From Cryptomeria japonica (Eukaryota; Streptophyta; Pinopsida; Cupressales; Cupressaceae): a DNA stretch of 64,000 bases. Of the stretch, positions 30,797-43,759 are shown one piece after another; position 1 is the first letter of the stretch, and each line of letters opens with the position of its first letter. Below the pieces are notes generated by a model, which worked only from the letters and a program-made list of their open reading frames with translations, had not been told where the DNA came from and searched no databases. The stretch spans positions 688,074,583-688,138,582 of the forward strand of contig NC_081412.1 in NCBI RefSeq assembly GCF_030272615.1, given 5' to 3'. A program made the translations under genes and the position numbers.

Positions 30797-30810
30797 AAAG
30801 AGGGGCAAAA
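30797..30810 (+). promoter_or_regulatory. Polypurine tract of element B
   Basis: AAAGAGGGGCAAAA directly before the 3' LTR; plus-strand DNA priming site. Confidence 0.85.
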
Positions 30811-32309
30811 TGTAGACGTATAAAAATGACCATATTCCTAAATGAATATTTTATGTTCATTTCTCTATTTGATTAAATCCAATTTAATTAAATTACCCAC
30901 ATTCCTCTATTTAATTAAGTAAATTACTCAATTTATTTAAATTAAATTCACTATACCCATTTAATAAATAAATCATTTTATTCAATTAAATCCCCCCTAT
31001 CCACTTTTAATTAAATTCAAATTTAATTAAATAGTTATCCTAAATTAAATAAATCTAATTTATTTAATTTCTCCAAATTACAACCAAATTGAATAAATCA
31101 TTTAATTCAATTAAATCCTATTATCCCTCCATCCACTTGCAAAATCCTACATCTCCCACTTGCCTTCCTAAACCCCTTTCTAATCCCTTCTAGAATCTTC
31201 TAATCGCTTCTAATTAACCTAACCCCTCCTCTAAACTTTGTCACATCCCTAAGCAAAGGGAAGTCACTTCTCAAAACCTCAAAGTCTTTGATAACCATTA
31301 AAGGCTTCAAGTCTTCAACCACTAAATTCCTCAAAGTCTTTGATAACCATTGAAGGCTTTCAACCTTCAACCACTAAATCCCCAAAGTCTCCAATAACCA
31401 TTAATGGTTAACTCAAACCCTCCTACATGGTTAAAACATTTGTTTTGACTCAACCTTCATCCAACCCAAGGGTCTCATCAGGCCTTTAATGCTTTGACCA
31501 TGATTATCTCTTAAACATTTGCACAAAGGTTTATCCTTGGATTAACTCTTAATCCAGTGGGTAATCTTAATTTAGACTTGACCCTTAGCCTCTAGATAAC
31601 CATGAGGTCTTCTCAGGCATTCAATGTCTCCAACCCCTTCTCTCAACCCAACCCTATGTTGACACTTGTCACCATTTTATTGGTGCCAATTGCAAACATG
31701 GATCCCCAACTTTCAAACTCAATCTTTGATTAAAACATTCAATCCTGACCATCCATTGCCCTGTTTTTGCTATAAATAGAGCTCTCATTCCTCCATAACA
31801 ATCATCCTTTAAATTTGTAGCATCACACTTATGTTCAAATACATTCAAGCTTTCTTATATCATTTTATGCTTATCATTTAGCCTCTCTTTAAATCAGGAA
31901 TTAGACTAAATATGCATGTTTAGAATAAATTCTTTATCATTTTAGCTCAATCATAGACTAAATATAGTATGCTAGGATAGTATTCATACTAATCTTGTCA
32001 TCTTATCATTTAGTTTATTGCATTTTAAAATCATACATAGCTTATAACATATTTCATTCTAAAATCTATCAGAGCATCCCTCGTTCTTGCATTTTCCATC
32101 CCTAAACCATTTTGCTCAGTGATCTGAGAGCAAAACATTGGTTTGAGGGACATTGTGAGATAGAGAACCATGGGACCCACCTTGGGAAGCTGAGTAATAC
32201 TGCGTTACTCCATAGCTTGCACCAAGAAGTCCTGTGTGTGTGTGTGTGGACTAGTTTCTAGCAATATTTTCACATATTAAATTCTACCAGCCAACTTTTC
32301 CCGCATACA
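30811..32309 (+). mobile_element. 3' LTR of element B
   Basis: 1499 bp, closely matching 14077-15574; TATA at 31771-31778; ends CCGCATACA followed by TSD AGTAG (32310-32314). Confidence 0.95.
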
Positions 32310-32314
32310 AGTAG

Positions 32315-32772
32315 TAGCCCACCCGTTCTATTGATTAAGGATGTTTGTGATAAATTCAGTGCAAGAGCATAGAAGGTTTTGCTCCCAAGATACTCACCGT
32401 ACATATTTCCTTGAGTAGAAACATAGCTTTTTGAAAAGTCACTTGTGGCTTGATGAAAGTGATTAGTCCCCCATCATAGGGATCATCTATTTGTTATGCT
32501 CATGCAAGACTTAGTATATCACATCCTTACCTACCACGACGGGATTCATAAGGTATGTAGTACCAAAGTCGAAGAAATATCAAGATGTGGGCTGAAATTA
32601 TCGCTACTGGCCATTTGACCTTAGTGATAGAAAGTGTTTGAAGTGTTTTCATTTTTGAATCAAGACCAGTGCAAATTGAGCTGACTTCAAGCTTTGGAAA
32701 CACCTAAAATACATTTGAAGGAAAGGGTCATAAAAATTTCAAAAGATTGGGTTGATCTAGACCCATACTTAC
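32315..32772 (+). other. A leader, part 2
   Basis: Resumes A's leader after the B insertion. The block CCCAAGATACTCACCGTACA (about 32387) matches B's leader at about 16876. No ORF. Confidence 0.5.
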
Positions 32773-33318
32773 TTGTGCCTTTTGAGGCAACATTCTTGTG
32801 TTTGTGAGCTTGCTTTGTTTTCTTGTCAAAGAAACATCATAAACCCAAATCAAAACAAGTATTCATCTTACACAAACATTTTCAAAAAAATAAAAGATCA
32901 AAAACCAAGAGCAACAAAAAAAGTATCAAACTATATTACCATTCTTCACATCTTGAGAAAGAAGAATCTTCATCAACACATCAACTTGAAGAAAAGACCG
33001 TTGAGCTCAAAGGCTTTAATCAAAAGGACGAAATTCTTCTATCTTAATAGACAAATCTTTGTCTCTCATAGAGCCTTCTTACGTCACATGCGTCTTTATC
33101 TTCAAGGGAAATCAAACGAATTTGATCAAGAGTCATTGAACCACAGAGATTTTATGCAATATTGAGCTTTGAGTTATCACAAGAACAAAGGAGGAAAAAT
33201 CAATCTTGATTTCTTTCCCGACATTTGCATCACATATAACGTAGCTCGGGAAGAACCACCAACCCCCGAGAGGGAAGACAAAGAGTTTGCTCCTTATGTA
33301 ACACAAAGTTTCTATTGA
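32773..33318 (+). pseudogene. ORF1 of element A
   Basis: Homologue of B's ORF1. Shared segments: RKKNLHQHINLKKR, KRTKFFYLNRQIF and SH, then KGGKIN, CITYN, EEPPTPE and the end QSFY. An in-frame TGA at 33163-33165 splits it, just before the KGGKIN part; the reading frame is otherwise kept to the stop at 33316-33318, the same end as in B. The ORF may begin anywhere from 32773; the conserved part starts near 32950. Conservation of an otherwise unknown protein in two distinct families suggests it mattered for the element. Confidence 0.6.
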
Positions 33319-33753
33319 AGTTAAACATCTCATCCATTATCATATTCACACATCATCAATCCATTCCAACTCTCAAAGCATCAAGAGGCTTTTGTCCTAA
33401 GTTCTATTTCGATATCGCTTGAATCAAACACAAACACAACACTTTTTAGAGTGTCTCTACATCTAGGATAAACTCATCCTAAGAGACATTTCTACGCAGG
33501 TTAAAACTAGTATATGAGTGCATCCTCTTATTACTAGGTAGTTGAGTCTGTAATACATCTCAGATTTCTCTAAACCTTATCACATCAAACTTTGTCAATC
33601 AAACACAACAAGCAATTCAAGAAAGAACTTTGGTAACATCTACCTTTAGTGCTAGGGATCTGTATGCAAAGCACTTCACCAAACATCAATCTTAGATTTC
33701 ATCACCAACTCATCATCATTTTTATCAAGCTTCAACAAAAACTTATAAACAAA

Positions 33754-34800
33754 ATGGCTCATACCAGGTCCAGGTCTAGACAACAAGAAATTGAAGAGGA
33801 AGAGGAGGAAAATATCAATGAATTCCAAGAATCCCTTGGAGGAAACGTAAATGATGACAACCCAAGTACTCCTACTCCTGCGGCAATAGAAAGGGCACAA
33901 CACAACCCTCTCTTTAATAAACTTTTTGATGAAATACTTAGGAGCAATGCTGATGCTCACTTTTTAAGACTTGCTCAAGAGGGGGCTAAACTACCCTCTG
34001 ACTTTGATGTTGCACAACTAAGACAAGCATCAGAATGCCAAAGTTGTAATGAGGATGAAAGAGGTCAAGATCACATCAGATACAATCTTCATCAAGGTAA
34101 TCCTCCACCTCTGCCTCCTCCAAATGAAATAGACATGTTGCGGCAACAAGTCGATAATCTCGCCCAACAACTTCATAGTGGTGTAAAAACCAATCAATTT
34201 TCACTCAATGACATTTGTCCCTATCCCTTTGATAGAAATCTTCATATGCCACCTTTTTCACGAGGGTTTGAAACACCCAAGTTCGAAAAGTATAGAGGAA
34301 AAGGAGATCCTTGTGATCATGTTAGAGAATTCCATTCATCTTTCCTCAAAGTGGCATACGAGGATACATACCTAATGCGACTTTTTCCCCAAAGCTTGGG
34401 AGGAACAACCACATCATGGTTTTCCCGATTACTAGGTGGAATTAGGATATTTGAAGAACTCATCCAGAAATTCCTGGCACATTACTCACATAACATTGAG
34501 CGTGATATCACAATGGCTAATCTATGTAACACTAAACAAAAACCAGGGGAGCTATTTTCAGTCTTTCTGCAACGTTGGCGTCAAATGTCTAGTAGACATT
34601 CTCTTCAGTTACCTGAACAAGAACTAGTGGAAATATTTATTTCCAACTTAAATAACGAAATGGAATTTCACTTAGACGTAAAAGACACAGACTCTTTCAA
34701 TGACATGATCACAAAAGGCTTAAAATGTGAGCGGGCTCTCATAAAAAAAGGCTTATCAAGATATATAATGAGCAAAAGGATGGCCCTCGCCCATGCTTGA
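33754..34800 (+). CDS. gag (capsid) of element A
   Basis: I chose the ATG at 33754 (MAHTRSRSRQQE) because the upstream part of the frame is not conserved. The region has an acidic stretch EIEEEEEE, a motif shared with B (NPLFNKLFDEIL and KLPSDFD), a Gln-rich linker, and the retrotransposon gag domain (KFEKYRGKGDPCDHV, MRLFPQSLGGTTTSWFSRL, FLAHYSHNIERDITM, TKQKPGELFSVFLQRWR). The proper frame leaves this ORF by an indel near 34758: the Asn/Lys-rich continuation is in another frame. Capsid intact, C-terminal region shifted. Confidence 0.8.
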   Translation: MAHTRSRSRQQEIEEEEEENINEFQESLGGNVNDDNPSTPTPAAIERAQHNPLFNKLFDEILRSNADAHFLRLAQEGAKLPSDFDVAQLRQASECQSCNEDERGQDHIRYNLHQGNPPPLPPPNEIDMLRQQVDNLAQQLHSGVKTNQFSLNDICPYPFDRNLHMPPFSRGFETPKFEKYRGKGDPCDHVREFHSSFLKVAYEDTYLMRLFPQSLGGTTTSWFSRLLGGIRIFEELIQKFLAHYSHNIERDITMANLCNTKQKPGELFSVFLQRWRQMSSRHSLQLPEQELVEIFISNLNNEMEFHLDVKDTDSFNDMITKGLKCERALIKKGLSRYIMSKRMALAHA

Positions 34801-36720
34801 ATAGTGACAAGCCTAACTTCTGGAACAAAAACAAAAACATCGTCAACGATGGGGTTGTAGATGCAAGAACTATCAAAAGTGCACAACCTGTGGTTCGATT
34901 TGCAGGACAAAACCCCCCACCCAAGACTAACACAATTACTCCTCCAAATCAAGGATGCAACACACCTCAAGAGGAACCCAGATAATGTCAACAAAATTTT
35001 AAACCAAAACAAACATACACTCCCTTAGGGGAACCCATCAAAACAGTGTTACGTCAGTTGGTTTCTCAAAATCTGGTTACCTTACCCAAAACATCAAATT
35101 ATGAACCTCAAGTCAAACCTTCATGGTGGAGGGATACTGAACATTGTGATTTCCATCAAGGGAAAGGGCATAAGACAAGCAATTGTCACAGATTGAAAGA
35201 TCTTATTCAAGATCTTATTCACTGAGGTGAAATCAAAATTGAAGGACATGACACAAAGACAACAAACAATGATCATCTCATGTTTAAAAATCCACTTCCA
35301 TCCCAAGATCAAAGGGGTCCTTCCACTTCAGGGCGAAACACAGATACCACCAATTATACGCAAGCTGCATATAATTACACTATGAATCACCTATATGATG
35401 CTAGTGAACAAATTGCAACTATTACCATAAAAAATACCAGCTCCACTTGCAATGTTGTTACACGTCGCGACAAGATTACCACAAAAGAAGCTCCACAAGG
35501 CACCCTATCTATCCCAAAGTAGTATAACCTTGTGGAATAGTTAGACAAAACACCCACACTAATATCTATCTTAGAGCTATTGCTCCTATCTCCATCCCAT
35601 AAAACAATTTTGGATCAAGCTCTCCAAGAGGTGTCGGTCCCTGCAAACCTAAATGTAGATCAGTTCCAAGCCATGGTTGGAAATCCAAGGTCACCTTGTC
35701 TCACTTTCTCTGAAAGTGACAACTTATCCTTCCAACAACCTCATAATGCCTCACTCCACATTGAAGGGTTTATGAACCAACATAGGATCAACGAGTCTTG
35801 ATTGATAATGGAGCAGGCCTAAATATCTGTACTCTACAATTAGTCACAACATTGGGATATGCAATTGAATCAATGGATCCTCGCAAGAAGATCACAATCA
35901 AAGCCTATGATGATGCAGAGTGTTCATCCAAAGGAGTTGTTGTGCTACCAATCTGAGTGGGCCCTGTGGTGAAACACATCATCTGTCAAGTTCTGGACCT
36001 TCATCTGCCATACAATTTAGTGTTAGGAAGACCTTGGATACACGCCATGCAAGCCGTTCCATCCACCTACCATCAGTGTATCAAGTTCCCGCATAATGGT
36101 GTAGAAATCACAATCCTGGGAGATGCAAATCCCTTTGCATATTGTCATAATATAAGTCATCAACTAGAGATTAACGTTCCCAACAACAAAGAAGCCATCT
36201 CATCCACATCATACGTAAGTCCAACATCTCTATCTAATTCAAACACTACTATATCCAAGCAAGAGAAGCTCAAGATGAAGATAGAAGAGGAAGGTCCTAG
36301 GGAGTACAATTTGAGCCAACTATTATGTGTTGGACAAATGCTTGCTTCTCCTAGGACACATGGAAAACCTCAATGGTTACTTCAAATGCCACTGGTCAAA
36401 CCAACATGTACTTTTACACCATTCATCCTTGGAAAGAGTCAAGAAGAAGAGACTAGAGATGCAGACTTAGCAAAATGGATCTATAAAGATCCCATCACCA
36501 CCGATATTCCACAAGTTAAGCTTCCCACAGATCAGTATGGCAAAGGCCTTCTCATTATGCAAAGAATGGGTTATGATGGTAAGAGTGCTCTAAGACCTTG
36601 CAAGAAAGGACAACATGAACCGCTGTAATTGGAATTAAAGCCCAAAGATAACACTGGCCTAGGATTTCAAAGGAGATCCTTCTTAAGCTCAGATTCAAAG
36701 GGAAACCCAACAAACCACTA
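34801..36720 (+). pseudogene. A nucleocapsid knuckle, protease and G-patch
   Basis: Contains the variant knuckle CDFHQGKGHKTSNC (from 35145), the pre-protease motif (LISILELLLLSPSHKTILD), the protease with LIDNGAGLNI at 35804 and LGRPWIHAMQAVPSTYHQ, and a G-patch-like region (YGKGLLIMQRMGYDGKSAL, then NTGLGFQ near 36655). Defects are TGA near 35222, two TAG near 35521-35540, a one-base deletion around 35790, TGA near 35954 and TAA at 36628. The protease loop is D-N-G, unlike the usual D-T/S-G. The copy is dead. Confidence 0.75.
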
Positions 36721-37790
36721 TATGAGCCTATTACAAAAAGGTCACCTTTGATTATAAAAGCAACACCAAACACCACAACAACTACCCCATCGAGGCTAAG
36801 AATCCCAGCAAAACCATACACAACACCAATCATCCCACTGATTAAACCATCACCTCCATCAGTAACAACAACCGCAACAATAACATCAATAGCACCATTA
36901 GTAGAAGCAACTGTATCAGAACCCACAGCAGTATCAACAACACCAACAATTCCAGCAGAAGCAACAGAGTCAACACTACCGATACTCCCCGTATTAGATT
37001 CATTGATCCCCATAATCCTTCTTGCAACACCGATCATTTCATCTACAAAGGTACATCAACTGATCACACCTGTAGTGTTTAACTCAAAGGATATCCCAGT
37101 ATGGTATAGTAACCAGTTACCTAGAAAGTGACTTATAAATTGACTCACATGAGTGGGAATTCGATTCCATACATCTTAATACTTTAGATGAGGAAGACAC
37201 ATCACCACCTCCACCCTGTAAAGACATCCCTATTTACAAAGAAGCATAGATAAAGACCTCTTGGGTTCCTGAGTTGGAAACATCTTCCACAGACCCTACG
37301 TCACATCCTACGCTTGATTCTGACAGGGAGAGTACCATCAATGACCTTCACCACAATGTCTTAACCCTCGCTGATACATCTAACAAACTTAACCTAATCG
37401 ATGAGGTAATTCCCATTATCCATCCTGAACTCATCGAATGGAACCAACCTAATCCCCCATGTCTTGAACATTTCCAAAACGATGATGAGATCATTGAATT
37501 TTTGGAACTACGTGATAACATACCAAGCGGGGATCACAAAGCTAGATTCACCATTGAACTTAATAGCGCAACATACTTCAGGGCGGATGCCAAACCTTTC
37601 AGCTGTAAAAATATATCAATAAAACATGGATCTTCTAGTGAAAACCACACTGTGGCACTGTTTGATCCCACAAAAGTAAAAAGAAAGAGCGTATCCAATG
37701 GTGAAAACCTCTTTGAGGCACTTGAGGATGAAAGGTTTGACATCCTCCCTTCTAGTACACAACAGGAATGATCTACAATTCTCATTGAAG
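36721..37790 (+). pseudogene. A linker between G-patch and RT (Thr/Pro-rich)
   Basis: In one frame (36748-37131) it encodes a Thr/Pro/Ile-rich low-complexity tract; in another (37274-37771) an acidic segment resembling B's linker, with IHPELIEWNQPNPPCLEHF matching FPDLIDWNEPEIHDIPIF of B. Probably a flexible spacer in the polyprotein. Frameshifted. Confidence 0.5.
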
Positions 37791-39160
37791 AGACCAAATA
37801 ATACAACGTGGGGACTCTTGAAACACCTCACCACATACATCTGGCATCTTTTTTAACTCCAGAGGAACAACCTAAGTTTGTAGAGGTCTTATAGAAGCGC
37901 TAGATCAACTTTGCATGGTCATATGCAGATATGCCTGGGCTTGATCCTAATTTAGTCATGCATCACCTCACCGTAATAGAAGGAGCCAAACCTATCAAGA
38001 AGAAGCTTTGCAAGAAGCATCCTTAGATTGCGGTACTAGTCAAAGTAGAACTCAAGAAACTCCTAGATGTTGGTTTTATTAGACCAATTGATTATGCAGA
38101 TTGGATATCCAATATTGTGCTTGTCAGCAAACCAAATGGGGGCATCCGTATCTGTACTGACTTCAGAGATCTGAACAAAGCATGTCCTAAAGATGACTTC
38201 CCCCTACCAAACATTGACATAATAGTAGACCTAACAACAGGACATGCCATGCTTTCACTCATGGATGGATTTTCAGGGTACAATCAGATAAAGATTGCAC
38301 CTGAGGATCAACATAAGATGGACTTCACATGTCCATGGGGAACATATTGCTGGAATGTAATGCCTTTTGGTCTAAAGAATGCAGGAGCGACCTATCAACT
38401 AGCAATGACCACCATCTTCCATGACATGATGCATACTATAATGGAAGATTATGTTGATGACTTACTGGAAAAATCACTCACAAGAGAAGGTCATTTGGAC
38501 ATATTAGAGCAAATCTTTGATATACTAGAAAAATATCATGTTCGACTCAACCCAAAGAAATGTGTCTTTGGAGTAACCTCAGGGAAGCTTCTAGGATACA
38601 TTGTCTCAAGCAAAGGCATTGAGGTTGATCCTGCAAAGGTCAAAGCAATCATGGACATGCCACCTCCCAAAAATATCAGCCAGCTAAGGACATTACAAGG
38701 GCGCCTACAATCCATCCGAAGATTCATTGCACAATTGGCAGATAAGTGTCACCCCTTTACACACCTGTTACACAAAAACATCCGCTTTCAATGGGATACC
38801 AGATGCCAGCAAGCATTCCAGATGCTTAAAGACTATCTCATGAATACACCATTGTTGATTCCACCAGATCCAAGTAGGCCTTTATTACTCTATATATCAG
38901 CAACAAGTACAACATTGGGTGTACTATTGGCACAATGCAATGCAGAAGGGAAAGAGTGTGCTGTTTACTACATCTCTCACACACTGGTTGGATATGAACT
39001 CAATTACACACCTATTGAGCGAGCTTGCCTAGTAGTAATCTTGGTAGCCACTAAACTGAGGCACTATCTGTTAACACATAAATTACAACTAATTGCAAAG
39101 ATTGATCCACTCAAATACTTACTCAGTAAAGAAGCATTGATAGGCCGCTTGGCCAAATAG
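37791..39160 (+). pseudogene. A reverse transcriptase and classical RNase H
   Basis: One frame with stops in the RT start (TAG near 37892 and 37901, another near 38023) and then open from 38117 to 39160. RT motifs: ACPKDDFPLPNIDIIVD, FSGYNQIKIAP, YCWNVMPFGLKNAGATY, YVDDLL at 38450. RNase H: ISATSTTLGVLLAQ, CAVYYISHTL and a conserved IDPLKYLLS. It ends at TAG 39158-39160 where B has Trp (LAKW), so this is a TGG-to-TAG change. Motif residues are intact in the open part. Confidence 0.85.
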
Positions 39161-39679
39161 ATGATGATTCTAAGTGAATTTGACATCGAGTATGTGGACC
39201 ATAAATCTATCAAAGGACAAGTCATTGCAGATCAGATGGCCAATGCACCACTCATAGGTGATCATCCTCTCATTTCCAATTTTCCAGATGAAGAGATATT
39301 CATGATCACAGCAGCACAACCATGGAAACTATACTTTGATGGTTCATACACTAGACATGGCTCGGGGGTAGGCATTTTGTTTATCACACCTCAAGGTGAC
39401 AGCATCCCGAAGTCTTATAGGCTCACATTTCCATACACAAACAACATAGCTGAATATGAGGCTTTGATCACAGGACTCAGACTAGCCCTACAATGGAAGT
39501 TACAAGAACTACAAGTATATGGCAACTCCCAACTGGTCATTTGACAAGCAACAGATGAATATCAGACCAAGGATGACAAACTCATGTCATATAAACAAAT
39601 GGTGGACAAATTCAAGGCATCATTCACTACTATAACCTTTGAGAAGATACCCAGAGATCAGAATTGAGCTGGTGACGCT
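39161..39679 (+). pseudogene. A second (archaeal-type) RNase H
   Basis: Continues the frame. LYFDGSYTRHGSGVGILF, PYTNNIAEYEALITG, VYGNSQLVI (here N replaces the catalytic D of VYGDSQ), then TGA at 39542-39544 and another stop near 39666. The D-to-N change in addition to the stops argues against activity. Confidence 0.75.
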
Positions 39680-41074
39680 ATGGCTACTATCGCATCTCTC
39701 CTAGATCTTCCACATAATTCAACATGCTACGAGTTCTTGGTCGAACAACTTTGGATTCCTTCTTATGATATCGTCAAATCTGAGATGATATGTCGCCTTG
39801 TCGATTCCGAATCCCCATGGTACGGTGAGTTCTACTCCTACCTCCATGATCACACGCTTCCTCCTAACAAATCAAATAACCAACGTAAAACCTTCATTCA
39901 CCAAACTGCTCGATATACCATTATTGCTGAAACCCTATATCGACGTAGTCTTGATGGTACTCTCCTTTGATGTTTGGCACAGGATGAGATAACAAAGGCC
40001 TTGGAAGAAGTACATTGAGGAATTTGTGGAACTCATGCAAGTGGCCCATCACTAGCCAAGAAACTCTTGTGCACTGGATACTATTGGCCATCCATGGAAA
40101 AAGACTCTTACTACTTTGTCAGAAAGTGCAAAAAATACCAAGTTCATGGAGACCTGATACACGCACCAGCACAAGAATTGCAACCGATCACAACACCATG
40201 GCCTTTTTGTCAATGGGGACTTGACCTTGTGGGTAAAATCCATCCATCTTCATCCAATGACCACAAATTCATTATTACCGCCACTGAGTACTTCACAAAG
40301 TGGATCAAAGCTATTCCACTTACCCAAGTCACCGGCAAGCAGATCGCCTCATTCATCCTTAATTACACCATCTTCTAGTATGGTGTACCCATGTCCATCA
40401 TCATAGATAACGGGCTTCCTTTCAAAAATCAGGATGTCCGTGAGCTCTGTGAGAAGTTTCACATCCAACACCGCTTTTCCACTCCCTATTACCCACAAGG
40501 CAATGGGTAGGCCGAAGCATCAAACAAGAATATATTAAGAATCCTTAAGAAGACAGTCAATGATGCCGATCATGATTGGCAAGTTCAATTGAATCCAGCA
40601 CTATGGGCATATCGAACTAGCATTCGAACCCCTACAGGTGCAACTCCCTACTCACTAGTCCACGGTGCAAAAGCTATCTTACCTATTGAGGTCGAGATAC
40701 CATCTCTACGGGTTTCCTTACACAATCTCATAGATGATGAAGCATATAGAGTATCCCATCTCCAAGACTTGGAACTACTTGATGAAAAGAGACAAGCTGC
40801 GTACAATCACATCAAAGCCTATCAGCAGCGCATGAGTAGAAGCTATAATCATCGAGTTAGACCTCATATGTTCGAGGTAGGTGATCTTGTTCTTAGGGAA
40901 AATCCTTGTAACCAACCCAACCGAGAACATTAGGGAAATTTTGAATCAAATTGGTTGGGTCCATATGTTATTACTGCTGTATTTGGGTCCGGGGCATATC
41001 AGTTGGCTACTTCAGAAGGAGAACCGCTAGCAGATCCGTTCAACAACATGCACCTCAAACGGTTTTATACATGA
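39680..41074 (+). pseudogene. A integrase
   Basis: Same frame. HHCC zinc region (VHxGICGTHASG, KKYQVHGD where the first Cys pair is damaged), DDE core (LDLVGKIHP near 40223; IIIDNG near 40407; PQGNGxAEAS near 40506 with TAG in it), C-terminal GDLVLRENPCNQ and NMHLKRFYT before TGA 41072-41074. About six stops, mostly compatible with CAG or CGA altered by C-to-T. Confidence 0.85.
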
Positions 41075-41230
41075 GCTGCACAGAGCATCAGGCTCCCATG
41101 CATACTGGAAAAACACCAAAAACATTCAGATACATGTCCTGAAGAAAATACAAAAACATCAAAAATAGTAAAGAAAAATCATGCATCCAAACGGTGAACA
41201 ACCACTCCAGTGGCACCTTGGGTAAGTGCG

Positions 41231-41256
41231 ATGGTGAAAACCTGGCAAACAGGCAC
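41231..41256. other. Conserved post-pol block (A copy)
   Basis: Contains GGTGAAAACCTGGCAAACAG; pair of 26068-26093 in B. Downstream ATGGCTCC is also shared. Confidence 0.5.
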
Positions 41257-43020
41257 CACTCGTAAAGGCTATGGCTCCATTGTCTTTCAGACTTGTTGCG
41301 ATCACATTCACTACATCCATCCATCCATCCATCCAAACCATGGCTTGTTATCGATTTGCAATCCAGGATAAGTACCTCACATGTCTGGCATCCCGCTTTT
41401 TCATAGTCATGTCTAAACTAGGGGCAATACCCTTAATCTAGTTTGATGGAAGTGGATACTACATTGTTTTGTGATTCATTAAGTTCTTCATTCAAAACTA
41501 TCTCACAAAATACCAAAAAACATTCGGAAAATTGTCTCACAAAAACTCCAAAAACAGTCAAAACCATCTCACAAAATCCAAAAACATCAGAAAACATCAA
41601 ACAATAAAAAACATGGCAATTCCCTGTACATACATTTTTTTCAAAGCAGATACCAAACTAACATTGTGAAATACTCCAACAATGACCACTTATCCAATCA
41701 ACCAAACAATCAACATCAAACATGCAAACTATCTTAACAAGGATGCATCCTTCCTTACCAAAAACAAAAAACAAGATGACATTTTTCTTTGACAAGAAAA
41801 TTCTGTTTAAGCTATCAAATACTTGGTTGATTTATGGGTTATTTATTCATATCAGGTTCCTACAACATTGTTTGTGTATCTTTTGCAAATTATTCCAATG
41901 AAGTACTGGGGCATGTCCTAATGGTGTCTATGTGGGAAGTTCACTAAGCTACGTGATGTTATGCAAAATACAGTCATAGATAACTATGGCTTGCTAACTA
42001 CAGCGTATACCTCGACCATATGAGCATGAACCATTATCGAGGATCCATATTATTTATTCTTTATATATGTTGTTTGCCTACAGATACAATGCTCCATCTT
42101 TGGTTCCTACTGCCTCATCCAAACTCGATAGTGGTTTATCTCTAACTACGGTATGAACTTGTTTCAAGATATGATCAGCAAAAGATCAAGAAGGACATTC
42201 CAGGTCATGCATGAAAGGAGATAATCCTTGTCTATTCTGCAAGCAATACTTAGGTCAACTTGATCCATTATATTAAGTTGCTTGTATTAACTTGCTATAT
42301 CAAAATCCATGTAAGGCATACTCAGGTCATCTTGAATAATTATGCCAAGTTGCTTGTATTTTCTTACAACATGTTAAAAAGCTCAATGATGAAAATAACG
42401 CACTATGGATCATCATTCCATCTCATCTGTTTATATTGCATTCCGTTCCATATCACCCATCCATTTACTCATTCATTATTCATATGCATGGTTTTGTATG
42501 CAAGTGTGAACAAAGTTAATGAGAGCAATTATGTGAAAATTGAGTTGGTCTTGGATACAATCGCGACAGAGTACTCTGATACATCATCAGTGCATCATGC
42601 AAAGTCTAAACAACCTTGCATTCATCTATCCTAATCATATCATCATCATTACATTTAGTTTCATTTGCATCAAGTACATTTCATATCATTTAAGTTGTAT
42701 AAAATTCACATATAGTTCATTATCATTTATTGACATTAGTCTTATTATATCATTTCATCATTGCATAATCATGACATTTAGATTCATTCATGTGATAAAA
42801 TTGTCCTTGATTATATTAGCCATTACTATGCATTCATTTAGTGTTAGTTACCAATCATCATTTATCATTGCATACATTTATTTATCTATCCATTAGTTAA
42901 GTGAATTCATTTATCCATTTAGTATATTTTTATACTCATTCAATTCATTTCATTTAGGATTCATTACAAAAATGCATTCATTCTACTTTTTAATTGCATT
43001 AAGGTGCAGTTACCCATGAG

Positions 43021-43068
43021 TTGCATTATCATTGCATTATCATTGCATTATCATTGCATTATCATTAT
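43021..43068. repeat. Short tandem repeat
   Basis: About four copies of an 11-bp unit ATTATCATTGC. Confidence 0.8.
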
Positions 43069-43759
43069 CACTTCATCATATTTTTCACCATTTAGACTCA
43101 TAAAAAAAACCATTTGTTTCCACATTGGTTCATATATTATCCATATATGTTCATTTAGAAATCATCATTTCAACATTTGTACTTTACATTTGTTACATTC
43201 ATCTAACAAACATCTAGATGCATTTACATATATAAATCATTCATTTAATGCATTAAATCATAACATCATTGCATATCATAATCTCATTGTCTCATCAAAC
43301 ATAAAAATCCAAAGTACCATCATAATCATCATTGCATTATGCACAAATAACCATCATGGCATTACATACATATGGCATTACATCACCAGCACATTATGTA
43401 CACATATATAAACTTGCATATACATGTTAGCATCACGTCATACAATATGCATATAGACATCATGTAGGCATAAATCATCATAAAAAAATACATATAGGAA
43501 TCATCTCATAAAAACACATACATATAGCAAGTATAAAGTATCCATCTGAGCATAAAATCATAAAATCATCATCCTGCATAAACATCCATACATATCATCA
43601 AAAAGCATATCATCACAGAATATGGGATCTCCTCATATATCATATCATATTGCCAAAAATACACAAGTATCAAAGTACAATGAAGTCCAAAAAATTGGCT
43701 ACCAAGAGCCATCCAAGGTACAGTCCAAATGATAAAATAAATGAATACAAAATGCTCTC

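Larger units (their letters stand above)
14077..32309 (+). mobile_element. Element B: full-length Tat-like gypsy element (18.2 kb)
   Basis: Complete element of 18,233 bp with 1.5-kb LTRs and TSD AGTAG (14072-14076 and 32310-32314), inserted in the leader of A. Contains PBS, long leader with two sense TAGCGC arrays, ORF1, gag, NC-protease-G-patch, RT, two RNases H, integrase, spacer, antisense PMD gene with an intronic array, and PPT. From about 19772 to 25972 pol is one frame interrupted only by point stops. LTR divergence is about 1.5 percent by eye. Confidence 0.95.
41075..43759 (+). other. A spacer between pol and antisense PMD gene
   Basis: Non-coding. A conserved block at 41231-41256 matches B. 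There is an (ATCC)n run near 41311-41335, a CTAGGGGCAATA near 41419 matching B, and a long CAT/ATT-rich low-complexity part (42600-43650). Confidence 0.5.
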